Made by a program: the position numbers and the translations under genes. The notes under the pieces are model-generated. The model had not been told where the DNA came from and searched no databases. It saw only the letters and a list, made by a program, of their open reading frames with translations. Source: Psychroflexus sp. ALD_RP9 (lineage in GTDB: Bacteria; Bacteroidota; Bacteroidia; Flavobacteriales; Flavobacteriaceae). Taken from it: DNA of 64,000 bases. Below, in pieces: positions 8,925-17,238 of this stretch. The first letter of the stretch is position 1; every line of letters starts with the position of its first letter. The stretch is from assembly GCF_017311165.1 (NCBI RefSeq), contig NZ_CP062973.1, forward strand, positions 1,116,001 through 1,180,000. Reading direction: 5' to 3'.

Positions 8925-9251
8925 TCATGAACATTCTTTAGTATTTAAAAACCAATATTTTTCATTAATAAGCATCTCTGGCGTAGCAACCGTCCTGAAA
9001 CCAACGTGGTCAGAGCTAGACTTTTCAACATTACCCATTCTTGCTGAAATTCGGAAACTTGCACAATAAGATGCATGGCATAAAAATGAACCACCTTTTA
9101 TTACGTGTTCTACTTCGTTAGGATTATTGTGACTAAATGAAGTTTCAGCTCCAGTTAGATTTTTAGTATATTATATTTTAATCTAAACTAGCATAGTGAT
9201 TTACATAAAAATAAGCGTTGATTATTTTCCAAACATTCCTCATCGGTCAAG
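8925..9251 (-). pseudogene. relic of a formylglycine-generating-enzyme (FGE/SUMF1-like) gene
   Basis: Reading the minus strand from about 9170 to the stop at 8925-8927 gives an FGE C-terminus: TGAETSFSHNNPNEVEH, then VIKGGSFLCHASYCASFRIS, and after that DHVGFRTVATPEML. Both cysteines of the FGE active site (C-x4-C in the GGSFLC....C motif) are kept. Upstream, 9242-9181 reads RNVWKIINAYFYVNHYASLD in another frame, a decayed GNVWEW...YYASL block. One frameshift and in-frame stops near 9171-9180 separate the pieces. No start codon or N-terminal two thirds is present. FGE converts a sulfatase Cys or Ser to formylglycine. What remains cannot be functional as it stands. Confidence 0.85.
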
Positions 9252-9371
9252 TAACAGATCAGTAATATGTATTTTGATATAATCACTGATAACATACACA
9301 AATTATGATTAAAAATAATGTTTGATATTAGTAAAAGATTATTCATTTCACATATACAACGCTATGACATT

Positions 9372-9833
9372 TTATTTATCGCAATTGTAATAATCTTGAA
9401 GACCATCTTTTTTAAATCTAACTTTATCAACATAAACGAAAATTGAATTACCACTTTGCATATAAAAATCTCTGTAACCACTACTAATTTTGTTATGATC
9501 AAGATCAGTTCGATTTGTTGTTCTTGGATTAGATGGTCTATTATTATACACTTCATAGCTGAAATAAATCTTATCATAATATCTATTTCGGAATTGTACA
9601 GACCATTTGTATTTTGTCCCATCATAATTCTTCCCACGATTCTTAACTCTAAAGTCTAAACCTTTGTAACAGTCCGTCTGATTCCAAGGACCCCAATCGC
9701 TCTGATTAAAGGGTTCTTCTAATTCAATCTCAACAGAATTAGAATGATAAGAGTTTAAGGTAAATGCTGTTAGAGTGAAAAAGGAAATAATAATCGGTGT
9801 AATAATTAAAAATTTAATTTTCATATTATTCAA
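9372..9833 (-). CDS. hypothetical exported protein
   Basis: A 153-residue protein with an N-terminal hydrophobic export segment (about 6-27). The mature part is rich in Trp, Tyr, Arg and Asp, with SDWGPWNQTDCYKGLDFRVK early and a Cys near the C-terminus (DYYNCDK), so one disulfide between the two cysteines is possible. The lengthy polar beta-like stretch suggests a small secreted domain. I recognise no family. It is in the minus-strand run with the lipoproteins upstream but lies about 90 bases from them. Confidence 0.6.
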   Translation of the reverse strand: MNNMKIKFLIITPIIISFFTLTAFTLNSYHSNSVEIELEEPFNQSDWGPWNQTDCYKGLDFRVKNRGKNYDGTKYKWSVQFRNRYYDKIYFSYEVYNNRPSNPRTTNRTDLDHNKISSGYRDFYMQSGNSIFVYVDKVRFKKDGLQDYYNCDK

Positions 9834-9923
9834 ATTATAAAGTTATGCCCAACCTTATTTAGGGGCTTGGCCAGGTCAAATATTTCGCCCTTTATATTCA
9901 ATATTTACGAGTATTGATTGACA

Positions 9924-10535
9924 CTAATTTTTAACCAATCTTACAGAATAGCCCATTACTTTATATTGTTGTGAGCCAAATACAAATCTCTTACTTGATG
10001 TAAATGCAAACCCATAAGCATTTTCTTCATCTACTTCTGTACTCGTCCAGTAGATTGTAGTTTCACCTCTCTGAAAAAAATTTGGCACGCCTCGAATTCC
10101 AACTGGATAAGCTGAAAATCCTGATGAATTATTTCCATAAAAAACTTTCCAGCCTTCTTTAGTTTTTAGTGCTTTAGCTCTGTTGTGCTGATAATTAGAT
10201 AAAAGTGTTTCCCAGTCTTGCTTACTAGCCACTCTCCAACCTTCAGGTGCAATTCCTCTAGCATCATTTACAGCGAACCAATTGTATAAAAGTCCATGTT
10301 TTTCTGCCGTTGAAGGGTCGTTATTGTAATAACACCAGGCAGGTTGTTTATTTTTAGCAGCTGCTTCCCACTCTGCGTTGCTTTGAGCTTGTGGAATCGG
10401 TTCTCCGTTTTTGAAGCTCGTCGCATTGAGATTCATAGACCAAGTCTGAGCACCAATAGTTGTGGTGTTCTCAGATTGAGATATTCCTATATATGGAATT
10501 AAAAGAAGTAAATAAATCAGTCTAGAAGTTTTCAT
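9924..10535 (-). CDS. FISUMP-domain exported protein
   Basis: A 203-residue protein with a signal peptide (about 1-19). Most of the mature chain is one FISUMP domain (Fibrobacter succinogenes major paralogous domain). It starts IGAQTWSMNLNA, continues through GLLYNWFAVNDARGIAPEGW and RVASKQDWETLL, and ends YWTSTEVDEENAYGF plus VMGYSVRLVKN. Such domains occur in surface and secreted proteins of Bacteroidota and Fibrobacteres; their biochemical role is not established. It lacks a lipobox, unlike its paralogue at 11173-12042. It starts 10 bases after the stop of the upstream lipoprotein gene, so the two are likely co-transcribed. Confidence 0.82.
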   Translation of the reverse strand: MKTSRLIYLLLLIPYIGISQSENTTTIGAQTWSMNLNATSFKNGEPIPQAQSNAEWEAAAKNKQPAWCYYNNDPSTAEKHGLLYNWFAVNDARGIAPEGWRVASKQDWETLLSNYQHNRAKALKTKEGWKVFYGNNSSGFSAYPVGIRGVPNFFQRGETTIYWTSTEVDEENAYGFAFTSSKRFVFGSQQYKVMGYSVRLVKN

Positions 10536-10545
10536 ATATTAAATT

Positions 10546-11112
10546 TTAGCATGGGTTAATATTAATCTGTATAAATTTGTCATCTCTATTTAATTCTTGC
10601 TCAGTATCTACATCAAGGTGGCGCATATCGAAATCAAAGCGGAGTTGTTGGAAGTTGTCTCGTGTAATTAAATCGCTTGGAAGAAAAACTTCTACCAAAA
10701 AAATACTATAGGATACACCATTTATTATGTCAGTGCCTACGACACTAAGTTGACGATTACTCTCTTGGGTGAAAATGCTTGTATTAGCAAAGAAAATAAC
10801 GAGATCGGTTACATCAAAACCGGGAATAGTTTGGTCGTTTCTTGGAATGTATACATAAAAACTCACGCTTGTAAATGAAGATGAAGGCAAGTTGCTGTAA
10901 CAGACAGCATCCTCTATAAATTCACTTGTTGTCTCTACTTCATTGGTTATTACAGATTGTCCATTAATGGTAGTATTACCAAAAAGAAACTGATTATCCC
11001 AAATAGCATCAATATTTGCACTAGGATTATTGTCATTATCTTCTTCTTCACAGGATGTGAGCATCAAGAAAACAAATAACAGGGTGCTTACTTTTAGAAT
11101 GTTTGAAATCAT
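10546..11112 (-). CDS. hypothetical lipoprotein
   Basis: A 188-residue protein with a lipoprotein signal (MLTSC; Cys near residue 21) followed by an acidic EEEDND linker, the common layout of Bacteroidota surface lipoproteins. The remainder is beta-rich (SVSFYVYIPRNDQTIPGF, VSYSIFLVEVFLPSDLI) with two further cysteines. No family is recognised. It sits between two FISUMP genes in the same orientation with short gaps, so it is probably part of one operon with them. Confidence 0.68.
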   Translation of the reverse strand: MISNILKVSTLLFVFLMLTSCEEEDNDNNPSANIDAIWDNQFLFGNTTINGQSVITNEVETTSEFIEDAVCYSNLPSSSFTSVSFYVYIPRNDQTIPGFDVTDLVIFFANTSIFTQESNRQLSVVGTDIINGVSYSIFLVEVFLPSDLITRDNFQQLRFDFDMRHLDVDTEQELNRDDKFIQININPC

Positions 11113-11172
11113 TTGTATTAAGTTTTAAGTTAGTCAAATGTCTTTATATAATGTAATTTTTAGTGAGCCTCA

Positions 11173-12042
11173 CTATTGATCTTTGATGCACCTACAAGAT
11201 GCTGCATTCCATTTTTTTCGACGTGTACCTGAGGTCTGAAAAGACTTAATTACTCCAATACCATAGGATTCATTAGGAATAAAAATATCAATATATTCAG
11301 CATGTTCTGAGTCCATTTCAGTCGAAGTCCAAAAGCTTGCCCTAAATCCTAAAAATGTAGGTCTGAGTGGCACTACTCCTAAAGTAGAACCTGCTGATTT
11401 AATATTCATGCCACTTAGATTATTACCTGGAGTAATCCAACCTTCAATTGAACGTAATTCATCACTTGCAGTAGAATAAGCATATTGATTCTGGTCGAGA
11501 GACTCGAACATATCCCACCATTCATCAATGCTTGGGATGTGCCAACCCTGAGGGCACAAATCTACCCACCGCACGGCATGCCAAGTGTAGAGAACGCCAT
11601 ACTCCTCATAATTATTAATGTTATCATCAGGATAACAATACGCTCGTATTCCATTAAAAGCATTACCACTTGATGTCCAATTATCAAAATCATTACTGTA
11701 GACTAAATCAGGGCCATTAACAGGTGGTGCGTTCCTAAGCCGAAGATTTTCTGCCATCCACTCTCTTCCATTAATAATCACCGTAGGGTAAAAATTGCCT
11801 TCATAATCTGTTACGCCATCACCCTCAGTATACAAAAGATTAGTGGCATCATTACCACAATCAAGATTACAATCAAGTTGAGAAGAATAAGATCCGTTTA
11901 TTACTTGGCTACATTCGCCACTTAGGCAATCCCAACGACTTTGATTACCATCGCTTTCTAAATCTTCATCACTTTCTTCACAAGAAAATAGTAAAACCGA
12001 AACAATGGCCACTAAACCAATTTTTAAAATATTTAATTTCAT
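11173..12042 (-). CDS. FISUMP-domain lipoprotein with N-terminal Cys-rich module
   Basis: A 289-residue lipoprotein (lipobox LLFSC, Cys21, then acidic EESDEDLE). Residues about 36-63 form a four-cysteine module, WDCLSGECSQV...GSYSSQLDCNLDC. The same module occurs in the next gene upstream (12063-12503). The rest is a FISUMP domain (VIINGREWMAENLRLRN, GVLYTWHAVRWVDLCPQGWH, SFWTSTEMDSEHAEY, CRCIKDQ). It is likely displayed on the outer membrane. Function is unknown. It is a paralogue of 9924-10535 within the same operon-like run. Confidence 0.82.
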   Translation of the reverse strand: MKLNILKIGLVAIVSVLLFSCEESDEDLESDGNQSRWDCLSGECSQVINGSYSSQLDCNLDCGNDATNLLYTEGDGVTDYEGNFYPTVIINGREWMAENLRLRNAPPVNGPDLVYSNDFDNWTSSGNAFNGIRAYCYPDDNINNYEEYGVLYTWHAVRWVDLCPQGWHIPSIDEWWDMFESLDQNQYAYSTASDELRSIEGWITPGNNLSGMNIKSAGSTLGVVPLRPTFLGFRASFWTSTEMDSEHAEYIDIFIPNESYGIGVIKSFQTSGTRRKKWNAASCRCIKDQ

Positions 12043-12062
12043 GATAATTAAGATTTAAGTAA

Positions 12063-12503
12063 TTAGTTTGTTAGTTGCACACCTGTACAGTTTCCTACAG
12101 TTATAGTTCTTTCTGGCCAAGTATAACCATCGCATTCAGCTGTATAAGTATAACTACCTTTTGGGACGTTAAAGTTTGCATTTGCATTTTGATCACATCC
12201 TGAAAAACCATTTGGATAAAAACCAGTAATTACATCCGATCCAACACCTTGTAAAAACACTGTTATATTACCACATCCCAGATCTGATTGAGTATAAAAA
12301 GAAACTTTACCTAAAGTATTGTTTGAACCACCACATTCAGATTCACAATTTGAACGTGATGAATACAGACCAAAGCTTGAAAAAACTTCTACACAAGTTC
12401 CATTGGCACAATCCCATGATGTATCATCTTCTTCTTCTTCACAAGATATTAGAGAAAAGACACTTAGAAATAGTAAAAAAATTAAAGATTTTGATTTTTT
12501 CAT
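12063..12503 (-). CDS. Cys-rich lipoprotein
   Basis: A 146-residue lipoprotein (lipobox SLISC, Cys21, followed by EEEEDD). Residues about 29-56 carry the module WDCANGTCVEV...GLYSSRSNCESECG, closely matching the FISUMP lipoprotein downstream. The C-terminal half resembles a small beta-sandwich (KVSFYTQSDLGCGNITVFL, GSYTYTAECDGYTWPERTI), similar in feel to carboxypeptidase-regulatory-like folds, but I cannot name it. It is probably the first gene of the minus-strand lipoprotein run; no clear -7 box was found upstream. Confidence 0.7.
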   Translation of the reverse strand: MKKSKSLIFLLFLSVFSLISCEEEEDDTSWDCANGTCVEVFSSFGLYSSRSNCESECGGSNNTLGKVSFYTQSDLGCGNITVFLQGVGSDVITGFYPNGFSGCDQNANANFNVPKGSYTYTAECDGYTWPERTITVGNCTGVQLTN

Positions 12504-12700
12504 AACATTTAAATTTTATAGGTTTTAATTAATTGATTTGAATAGATAAACTCTAATAGAGTTTTAATTGATAAAAAACTTCGCTAATATGTTTTTATAA
12601 TTATTAAAAATAAAACTTAACATTCATTACATAAATGACATATTAAGATTGACTTGTAAAGTATTTTAATGCAAGTAAGTTGAAAAAAACAGTCATGTCA

Positions 12701-12718
12701 ATACCACGATAGTGGTAT
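12701..12718. repeat. inverted repeat, possible operator
   Basis: ATACCAC-GATA-GTGGTAT is a perfect 7-bp inverted repeat with a 4-base spacer, in a noncoding region between divergent genes. No T run follows, so a regulator-binding site is more likely than a terminator. The protein that might bind it is unknown. Confidence 0.5.
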
Positions 12719-12804
12719 ATTTAATGTAATGAAGTGTGATTTTAGGTCTGTTACCTTAAGCTATTAAATAAACCTAAACCTGTTTCGTAATTAATAAAAC
12801 AGAA

Positions 12805-12834
12805 TTTGACTTTGTTTATTTATTAGCATCTTTG
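12805..12834 (+). promoter_or_regulatory. probable Bacteroidota promoter for rnpA
   Basis: TTTG at 12805-12808 (-33-like) and CATCTTTG at 12827-12834 (seven of eight to TAnnTTTG) are separated by 18 bases. The rnpA ATG follows at 12857. Confidence 0.5.
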
Positions 12835-12856
12835 TAATGTTAATTGCTTTTAAAAC

Positions 12857-13216
12857 ATGGCTAAACAAACTATTTCTAAAACTGAACGCTTAAAATCAAG
12901 AAAGGCTATTGACCGCTTGTTTAGTCAACGTCAATTTAATAAGGCTTTTCCTTTAAAATTACAGTACGAAATCACTGCAAATACGAGTCATCAATTTGCT
13001 GTGGTTGTGCCAAAACGCTTACATAAACATGCTGTTGACCGCAATAAAATTAAAAGGCAAATGCGTGAGGCGTTTCGTTTACAGAAGCATGAACTTCAAC
13101 AAAAGGTGCATTTTAACATGATGTTTATTTATACTTCACCTCAACAGCTTCAATTTGAGCAAATCTTAAAAGCGGTTAAACGTCATATTTCATTCTTAAA
13201 TCAATTAAAGTCATGA
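12857..13216 (+). CDS. rnpA: ribonuclease P protein component
   Basis: A 119-residue basic protein that assists the RNase P RNA in 5' maturation of tRNA. The family signature DRNKIKRQMREAFR (RNR-type motif, residues 61-74) and the preceding VVVPKRLHKHAV are present, and the length is typical. rpmH is not adjacent. The stop overlaps the start of the S41 protease gene by four bases (ATGA), so the two are translationally coupled. Confidence 0.95.
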   Translation: MAKQTISKTERLKSRKAIDRLFSQRQFNKAFPLKLQYEITANTSHQFAVVVPKRLHKHAVDRNKIKRQMREAFRLQKHELQQKVHFNMMFIYTSPQQLQFEQILKAVKRHISFLNQLKS

Positions 13217-14823
13217 AAAAATCATTTATCATTTTTAGCCTCGTTTCAATTCTTGGTTTGGGTTTATTTAGTTTTAAATCTATTAAAAACGACTTTTTTG
13301 AAATTGCTAAACAAATTGAAATCTTCACGAATTTATATAAAGAAATTAATATGAATTATGTAGATGAAGTAAATCCTGCTGAATTGATGGATACAGCTAT
13401 AACTGCTATGTTAGCTGATTTAGATCCTTATACCGTTTATTATAATGAGCAAGAAGTGCAGAATGGTAAATTAAACTATGCTGCAAATTTTTCTGGAATT
13501 GGTATTCAAGTAGATGTATTTAGCGATAAACTCTTAGTTAAATCGGTTAAAAAAAATAGTCCTGCAAACCAAAGCGGAGTTAAAATTGGTGATGAAATTA
13601 TACAAATTAATCAAGTACGCATCAATCAATACCAAGATGATGCGGGAACTTTGCTAAAAGGAAAACCTGGTAGTAAAGTAAAACTAACTGTTAAACGAAA
13701 TAACAGCACAAAAACACTACAAATTACCCGTGAACGCGATAAAAAAATAGCAGTACCTTTTTATAAATTGGTCGATGAATCTGGTTATATAGTGCTATCA
13801 CAATTTAGTCGTTCAGCTTCTGATGAAGTAATAGAAGCTTTTTCTGATTTAAAAGATCAAGGCGCAACTTCTATTATTCTTGACTTAAGGAATAATCCTG
13901 GAGGTTTACTTTCTGAAGCCATCAATATTGTTAACATTTTTGTAGAAAAAGGCACTACTATTGTCACTACAAAATCTATTATCGAAAAATATAATCGCAC
14001 TTATGTTACTCAAAATCGTGCTCTAGATACCCAAATTCCAGTTGCTGTTTTAATCAACTCTAACAGTGCTTCAGCTAGTGAAATTGTCTCTGGTAGCCTT
14101 CAAGATTTAGATCGTGGCGTTATTATTGGGCATCGTAGTTTTGGTAAAGGCTTAGTACAAAGACCTAAACCACTTAATTATGGTACGCAAGCTAAAATTA
14201 CCATTTCACGCTATTATACACCAAGTGGTAGAAGTATTCAATCTTTAGATTATATTGATGGTGAAGCAGTTAGAAAAACAGAAGATACTTACCAAAAATT
14301 TACGACTAAAAATGGTCGTGATGTATTTAGTGGTGGCGGTGTGATGCCTGATGTGTTATTAAACCAAGACCAACAGTCTGATTTTGTAAAAGATTTAGTT
14401 AATAAAAATCAAATCTTCAATTTTATTTTAAATCAATCTAAGACTGAAATGAGCTTAGATGAAATTGCTCAGATAAATTTAATGAAGGATTTTAAGTCTT
14501 ATTTAAATGATGTCTATTTTAACTATCAAACTAAAACTGAAGTACAATTGCAAAAACTTAAAACTTCAGCTGAAAATGAAGTAATATTTAATCAAATTAA
14601 TCGTCAAATTAAAGATTTAGAAGACCAATTAGCTTCAATTGAAGATGATTTACTTCAACAATCAGCTGAAGCAATAAATCTGTTACTACATCAAGAATTG
14701 GTAAGACATCAATACTTTGAAGATGGCGTTTATCAATATCAAGTAAAGTATGGCGAAACTGTAAAAACAGCGGTTAATCTTTTAAGTAACATCAAGAAGT
14801 ATCAAAACGTTTTACAGCCTTAA
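13213..14823 (+). CDS. S41 family C-terminal processing peptidase
   Basis: A 536-residue serine peptidase of the CtpA/Prc type. An N-terminal membrane or signal segment (about 5-22) is followed by a helical region and a PDZ domain (about 93-170; FSGIGIQVDV, GDEIIQINQV). The catalytic domain contains LDLRNNPGG (224-231), the Ser-nucleophile block NSNSASASE (282-290) and the general-base Lys in FGKGLVQ (310-316). It should act in the periplasm on the C-termini of unfolded or specific proteins. The C-terminal 130 residues are helical. Overlap with rnpA suggests co-transcription. Confidence 0.92.
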   Translation: MKKSFIIFSLVSILGLGLFSFKSIKNDFFEIAKQIEIFTNLYKEINMNYVDEVNPAELMDTAITAMLADLDPYTVYYNEQEVQNGKLNYAANFSGIGIQVDVFSDKLLVKSVKKNSPANQSGVKIGDEIIQINQVRINQYQDDAGTLLKGKPGSKVKLTVKRNNSTKTLQITRERDKKIAVPFYKLVDESGYIVLSQFSRSASDEVIEAFSDLKDQGATSIILDLRNNPGGLLSEAINIVNIFVEKGTTIVTTKSIIEKYNRTYVTQNRALDTQIPVAVLINSNSASASEIVSGSLQDLDRGVIIGHRSFGKGLVQRPKPLNYGTQAKITISRYYTPSGRSIQSLDYIDGEAVRKTEDTYQKFTTKNGRDVFSGGGVMPDVLLNQDQQSDFVKDLVNKNQIFNFILNQSKTEMSLDEIAQINLMKDFKSYLNDVYFNYQTKTEVQLQKLKTSAENEVIFNQINRQIKDLEDQLASIEDDLLQQSAEAINLLLHQELVRHQYFEDGVYQYQVKYGETVKTAVNLLSNIKKYQNVLQP

Positions 14824-14851
14824 AGATTAAACTTTTATAAAGGAATGAAGG

Positions 14852-16447
14852 TTATTTAGGAATTAAAGCTTTTAATTCTTCTAAAGTATTAGCTTCGGTT
14901 GTGGGTTTATCTTTTCGCCAGCGTACAATTCTAGGAAATCTTGTAGCAACGCCACTTTTATGACGTTTAGATGTAGCTATACCTTCAAAGGCAATTTCAA
15001 AAACATGATGTGGTTTTACACTTCTAACCGGACCAAAACGCTCTAAAGTATTAGCTTTAATCCATTTATCAATTTCTTTAAATTCGGCATCTGTTAAGCC
15101 TGAATAAGCTTTAGCAAAGGTAACAAGATGTTCATGATTGTTATCCCATAAAGCAAAGGTATAATCTGTAAATAAGTTACTTCGCCGGCCATGACCGCGC
15201 ATGGCATAAGTTAAAACAGCATCGATGGTAAACGGGTCTGATTTCCATTTATACCAATCGCCTTTTTTACGGCCAACACCATAGCTTGATGCTAAACGTT
15301 TAATCATCAAGCCTTCCGATTTTTTTTCTCTTGCTGTTTCTCGCTCATTGGCTGCATCTTGCCAAGATTGAAATTGCATAATGTGAGATAAATGAAATGC
15401 TTTAATTTTTGTTTGGTAAGTTGCATACAAATGGTCTAATGAACGTCGTCTTTCTTGATAAGGTTGACTTCTAATATCTTGATTATTAAACTCTAACAAA
15501 TCGTAAGCTTTAAAGATGACAGGTATGTTTTGCAGCATTTTTTTAGATACAGTTTTACGATTGATGCGCTGTTGGAGGTCTTTAAAATCGCCAATACTTT
15601 GGTTTGGAAAGGCTAGAATTTCACCATCTAAAACAGTACCATCTGGTAAAATTTCAGCAAATCTCTTAAATTCTGGAAATTGATGGGTAACTAATTCTTC
15701 ACCACGACTCCAAACAAAACATTCTTTTTGACGACAAATAATTTGTGCGCGAATACCATCCCATTTATGCTCGAAATAAAACTTTGAAACCTCTGTTTTA
15801 TTTACCAATTCATCTTCAACTGGGTAAGCTAAATAAAATGGATAGGGTTTTGATAAGTCTGCTTTTGGATTAGGTTCTAAAACTAATTCTTGAAAAGATA
15901 GTTCGGTTGGTTTCCAGTTTCCCATTAATTTAAAAGCTAAGGTTTCTTCATCGATTTCTGTGGCTTTAGATAATGCGCGAGTCATTAATTTTTGACTAAC
16001 ACCTATTCTAAATCCGCCAGTAATTAGTTTAGTAAACACAAAACGTTCATAATAATTTAAGCTTTGCCAGTTTTTAATGAGATAATCTTTTTTTTCAGTT
16101 TCGGAGCTTGACTTTAAAGCAATAATTTCATTGATAAATTGCGTTAAAGTTTTATCTGAATTTTGGGAAGATGAAGGAACAACAAGTGCAATAGTTTCTG
16201 CTAAGTCACCAACAATATGGTAAGATTCTTCAAATAACCAGAGTGGAATATTAGCGAGTTCAGAAGCGTATTCTCTAATTAAAGTAGAATTGATAGGTCT
16301 TTTTGGTCGCCGATGTGATAAAATAGCAATGGTCCAGACTTTATCTTGATCTGGAGCAGTTTTAAAATAATGAGCTAAAGCTTCAACCTTAGCATTGGTT
16401 TTATTAGTGCTATCTATTGTTTTTACAAGCTCAGCAAATAACTTCAT
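14852..16447 (-). CDS. ATP-dependent DNA ligase
   Basis: A 531-residue ATP-type ligase. An N-terminal helical DNA-binding domain covers about 1-190. The nucleotidyltransferase motif I is EHKWDGIR, with the adenylated Lys228. Later motifs include the VLDGEIL block, EGLMIKR and KWK near motif V, and the OB domain ends about RFPRIVRWRKD. This type is separate from the replicative NAD-dependent LigA and is usually linked to repair. Related ligases are often found beside a metallo-beta-lactamase exonuclease and a DEXH helicase; neither is adjacent here. Confidence 0.92.
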   Translation of the reverse strand: MKLFAELVKTIDSTNKTNAKVEALAHYFKTAPDQDKVWTIAILSHRRPKRPINSTLIREYASELANIPLWLFEESYHIVGDLAETIALVVPSSSQNSDKTLTQFINEIIALKSSSETEKKDYLIKNWQSLNYYERFVFTKLITGGFRIGVSQKLMTRALSKATEIDEETLAFKLMGNWKPTELSFQELVLEPNPKADLSKPYPFYLAYPVEDELVNKTEVSKFYFEHKWDGIRAQIICRQKECFVWSRGEELVTHQFPEFKRFAEILPDGTVLDGEILAFPNQSIGDFKDLQQRINRKTVSKKMLQNIPVIFKAYDLLEFNNQDIRSQPYQERRRSLDHLYATYQTKIKAFHLSHIMQFQSWQDAANERETAREKKSEGLMIKRLASSYGVGRKKGDWYKWKSDPFTIDAVLTYAMRGHGRRSNLFTDYTFALWDNNHEHLVTFAKAYSGLTDAEFKEIDKWIKANTLERFGPVRSVKPHHVFEIAFEGIATSKRHKSGVATRFPRIVRWRKDKPTTEANTLEELKALIPK

Positions 16448-16507
16448 ATTTTAAAAATACGGCAATAAAAGCTTGATAAAACTCAAGTAAATGTTAAGAA
16501 TTGATGG

Positions 16508-16617
16508 AATACCAAAATCTCCTATTAAATAAAATAAAGAAATAGTTTCTAATTGCCTTGATTAAGACAATTATAATTCAATTTCTTTTTGTTTCATCTT
16601 ATAGAATATTTGGTATA
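16508..16617 (-). repeat. palindromic MITE-like repeat, copy A
   Basis: About 110 bases with imperfect terminal inverted repeats (ATACCAAAATCTCCTAT at 16509-16525 and ATAGAATATTTGGTAT at 16601-16616) and nested internal palindromes (AAATAGTTTC..GAAATT arms around ATTGCCTTGATTAAGACAAT). Its reverse complement aligns over most of its length with a second copy at 48316-48480. It has no coding capacity and lies in the gap between the ligase and queD genes. Confidence 0.75.
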
Positions 16618-16731
16618 ACTTAAAATTCAACTATTAAAATTGGTTGTAAATAAGCTTAAAATAAGCTGCATATACTCTACTCAACTTCATTAAAGCTATC
16701 TTATAAAAAAGTGCTTAACTTTATAAGAGAA

Positions 16732-17181
16732 TTAATTATCACTGGCGTACCACTCAGCAAAAGCAGTTTCAGTTTCACGTAGTTTTAGGCTATGTAAACT
16801 TAAATCTGAAGACAATTTAGATTGAATTCGATGAGCAAAATCTATGACCATGTTTTCACTTGTGGGTTGATAATCTACCAAAACTACATTATGGCCAGTT
16901 TTTTTTATATCTTCTGCTAACTGAATATGTGGTGTCTGTTGGTTTAAAACTATGGCGTGATCCATCACATCGACGACTTCAGATTTAACGATTTTTTTTA
17001 AATCTCCAAAATCAATGACCATACCACATTTAACGTTGTTGGTATCAGTAATTGGTTGGCCAATTACAGTAACGTCTAGCTTGTATGAGTGGCCATGAAT
17101 GTTTTTACATTTGCCGTCGTAACCGTATAAAGCATGCGCTGTTTCGAAAGTAAATTGTTTGGTGATTCTAATCTTCGCCAT
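16732..17181 (-). CDS. queD: 6-carboxy-tetrahydropterin synthase / 6-pyruvoyltetrahydropterin synthase family (QueD)
   Basis: A 149-residue T-fold enzyme of the QueD/PTPS family, which acts on dihydroneopterin triphosphate on the way to queuosine (or biopterin). Zinc ligands His16 (ETAHAL), His29 and His31 (IHGH) and the catalytic Cys25 are present. ENMVIDFAHR and KLRETETAFAEW follow, the latter carrying the pterin-anchoring Glu. The start chosen is the ATG at 17179-17181. A longer reading adds 19 hydrophobic residues, but the -7 box at 17201-17208 would then lie inside the gene. QueD is more likely than PTPS in bacteria. Confidence 0.88.
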   Translation of the reverse strand: MAKIRITKQFTFETAHALYGYDGKCKNIHGHSYKLDVTVIGQPITDTNNVKCGMVIDFGDLKKIVKSEVVDVMDHAIVLNQQTPHIQLAEDIKKTGHNVVLVDYQPTSENMVIDFAHRIQSKLSSDLSLHSLKLRETETAFAEWYASDN

Positions 17182-17200
17182 AATATTTTTTAATAGGTTG

Positions 17201-17208
17201 CAAAGATA
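17201..17208 (-). promoter_or_regulatory. Bacteroidota -7 box for queD
   Basis: The minus strand reads TATCTTTG, an exact TAnnTTTG match about 20 bases before the queD ATG. It decides the start codon of queD. Confidence 0.65.
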
Positions 17209-17238
17209 GCAAGACCATAAAACTAAAATTGAATTCAA

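Larger units (their letters stand above)
12504..12856. other. 353-base divergent intergenic region
   Basis: Separates the lipoprotein run (minus) from rnpA (plus). No gene is seen. It holds a short hairpin-forming repeat (AAACTC...GAGTTT near 12549-12565), a perfect 7-bp inverted repeat at 12701-12718 and a near-consensus promoter for rnpA at 12805-12834. Confidence 0.6.

Noticed and set aside
16700..16727. CTTATAAA...TTTATAAG inverted repeat after queD as a terminator
   Set aside because: The stem is A/T only, the loop is 12 bases, and the T run is inside the loop and not after the stem.
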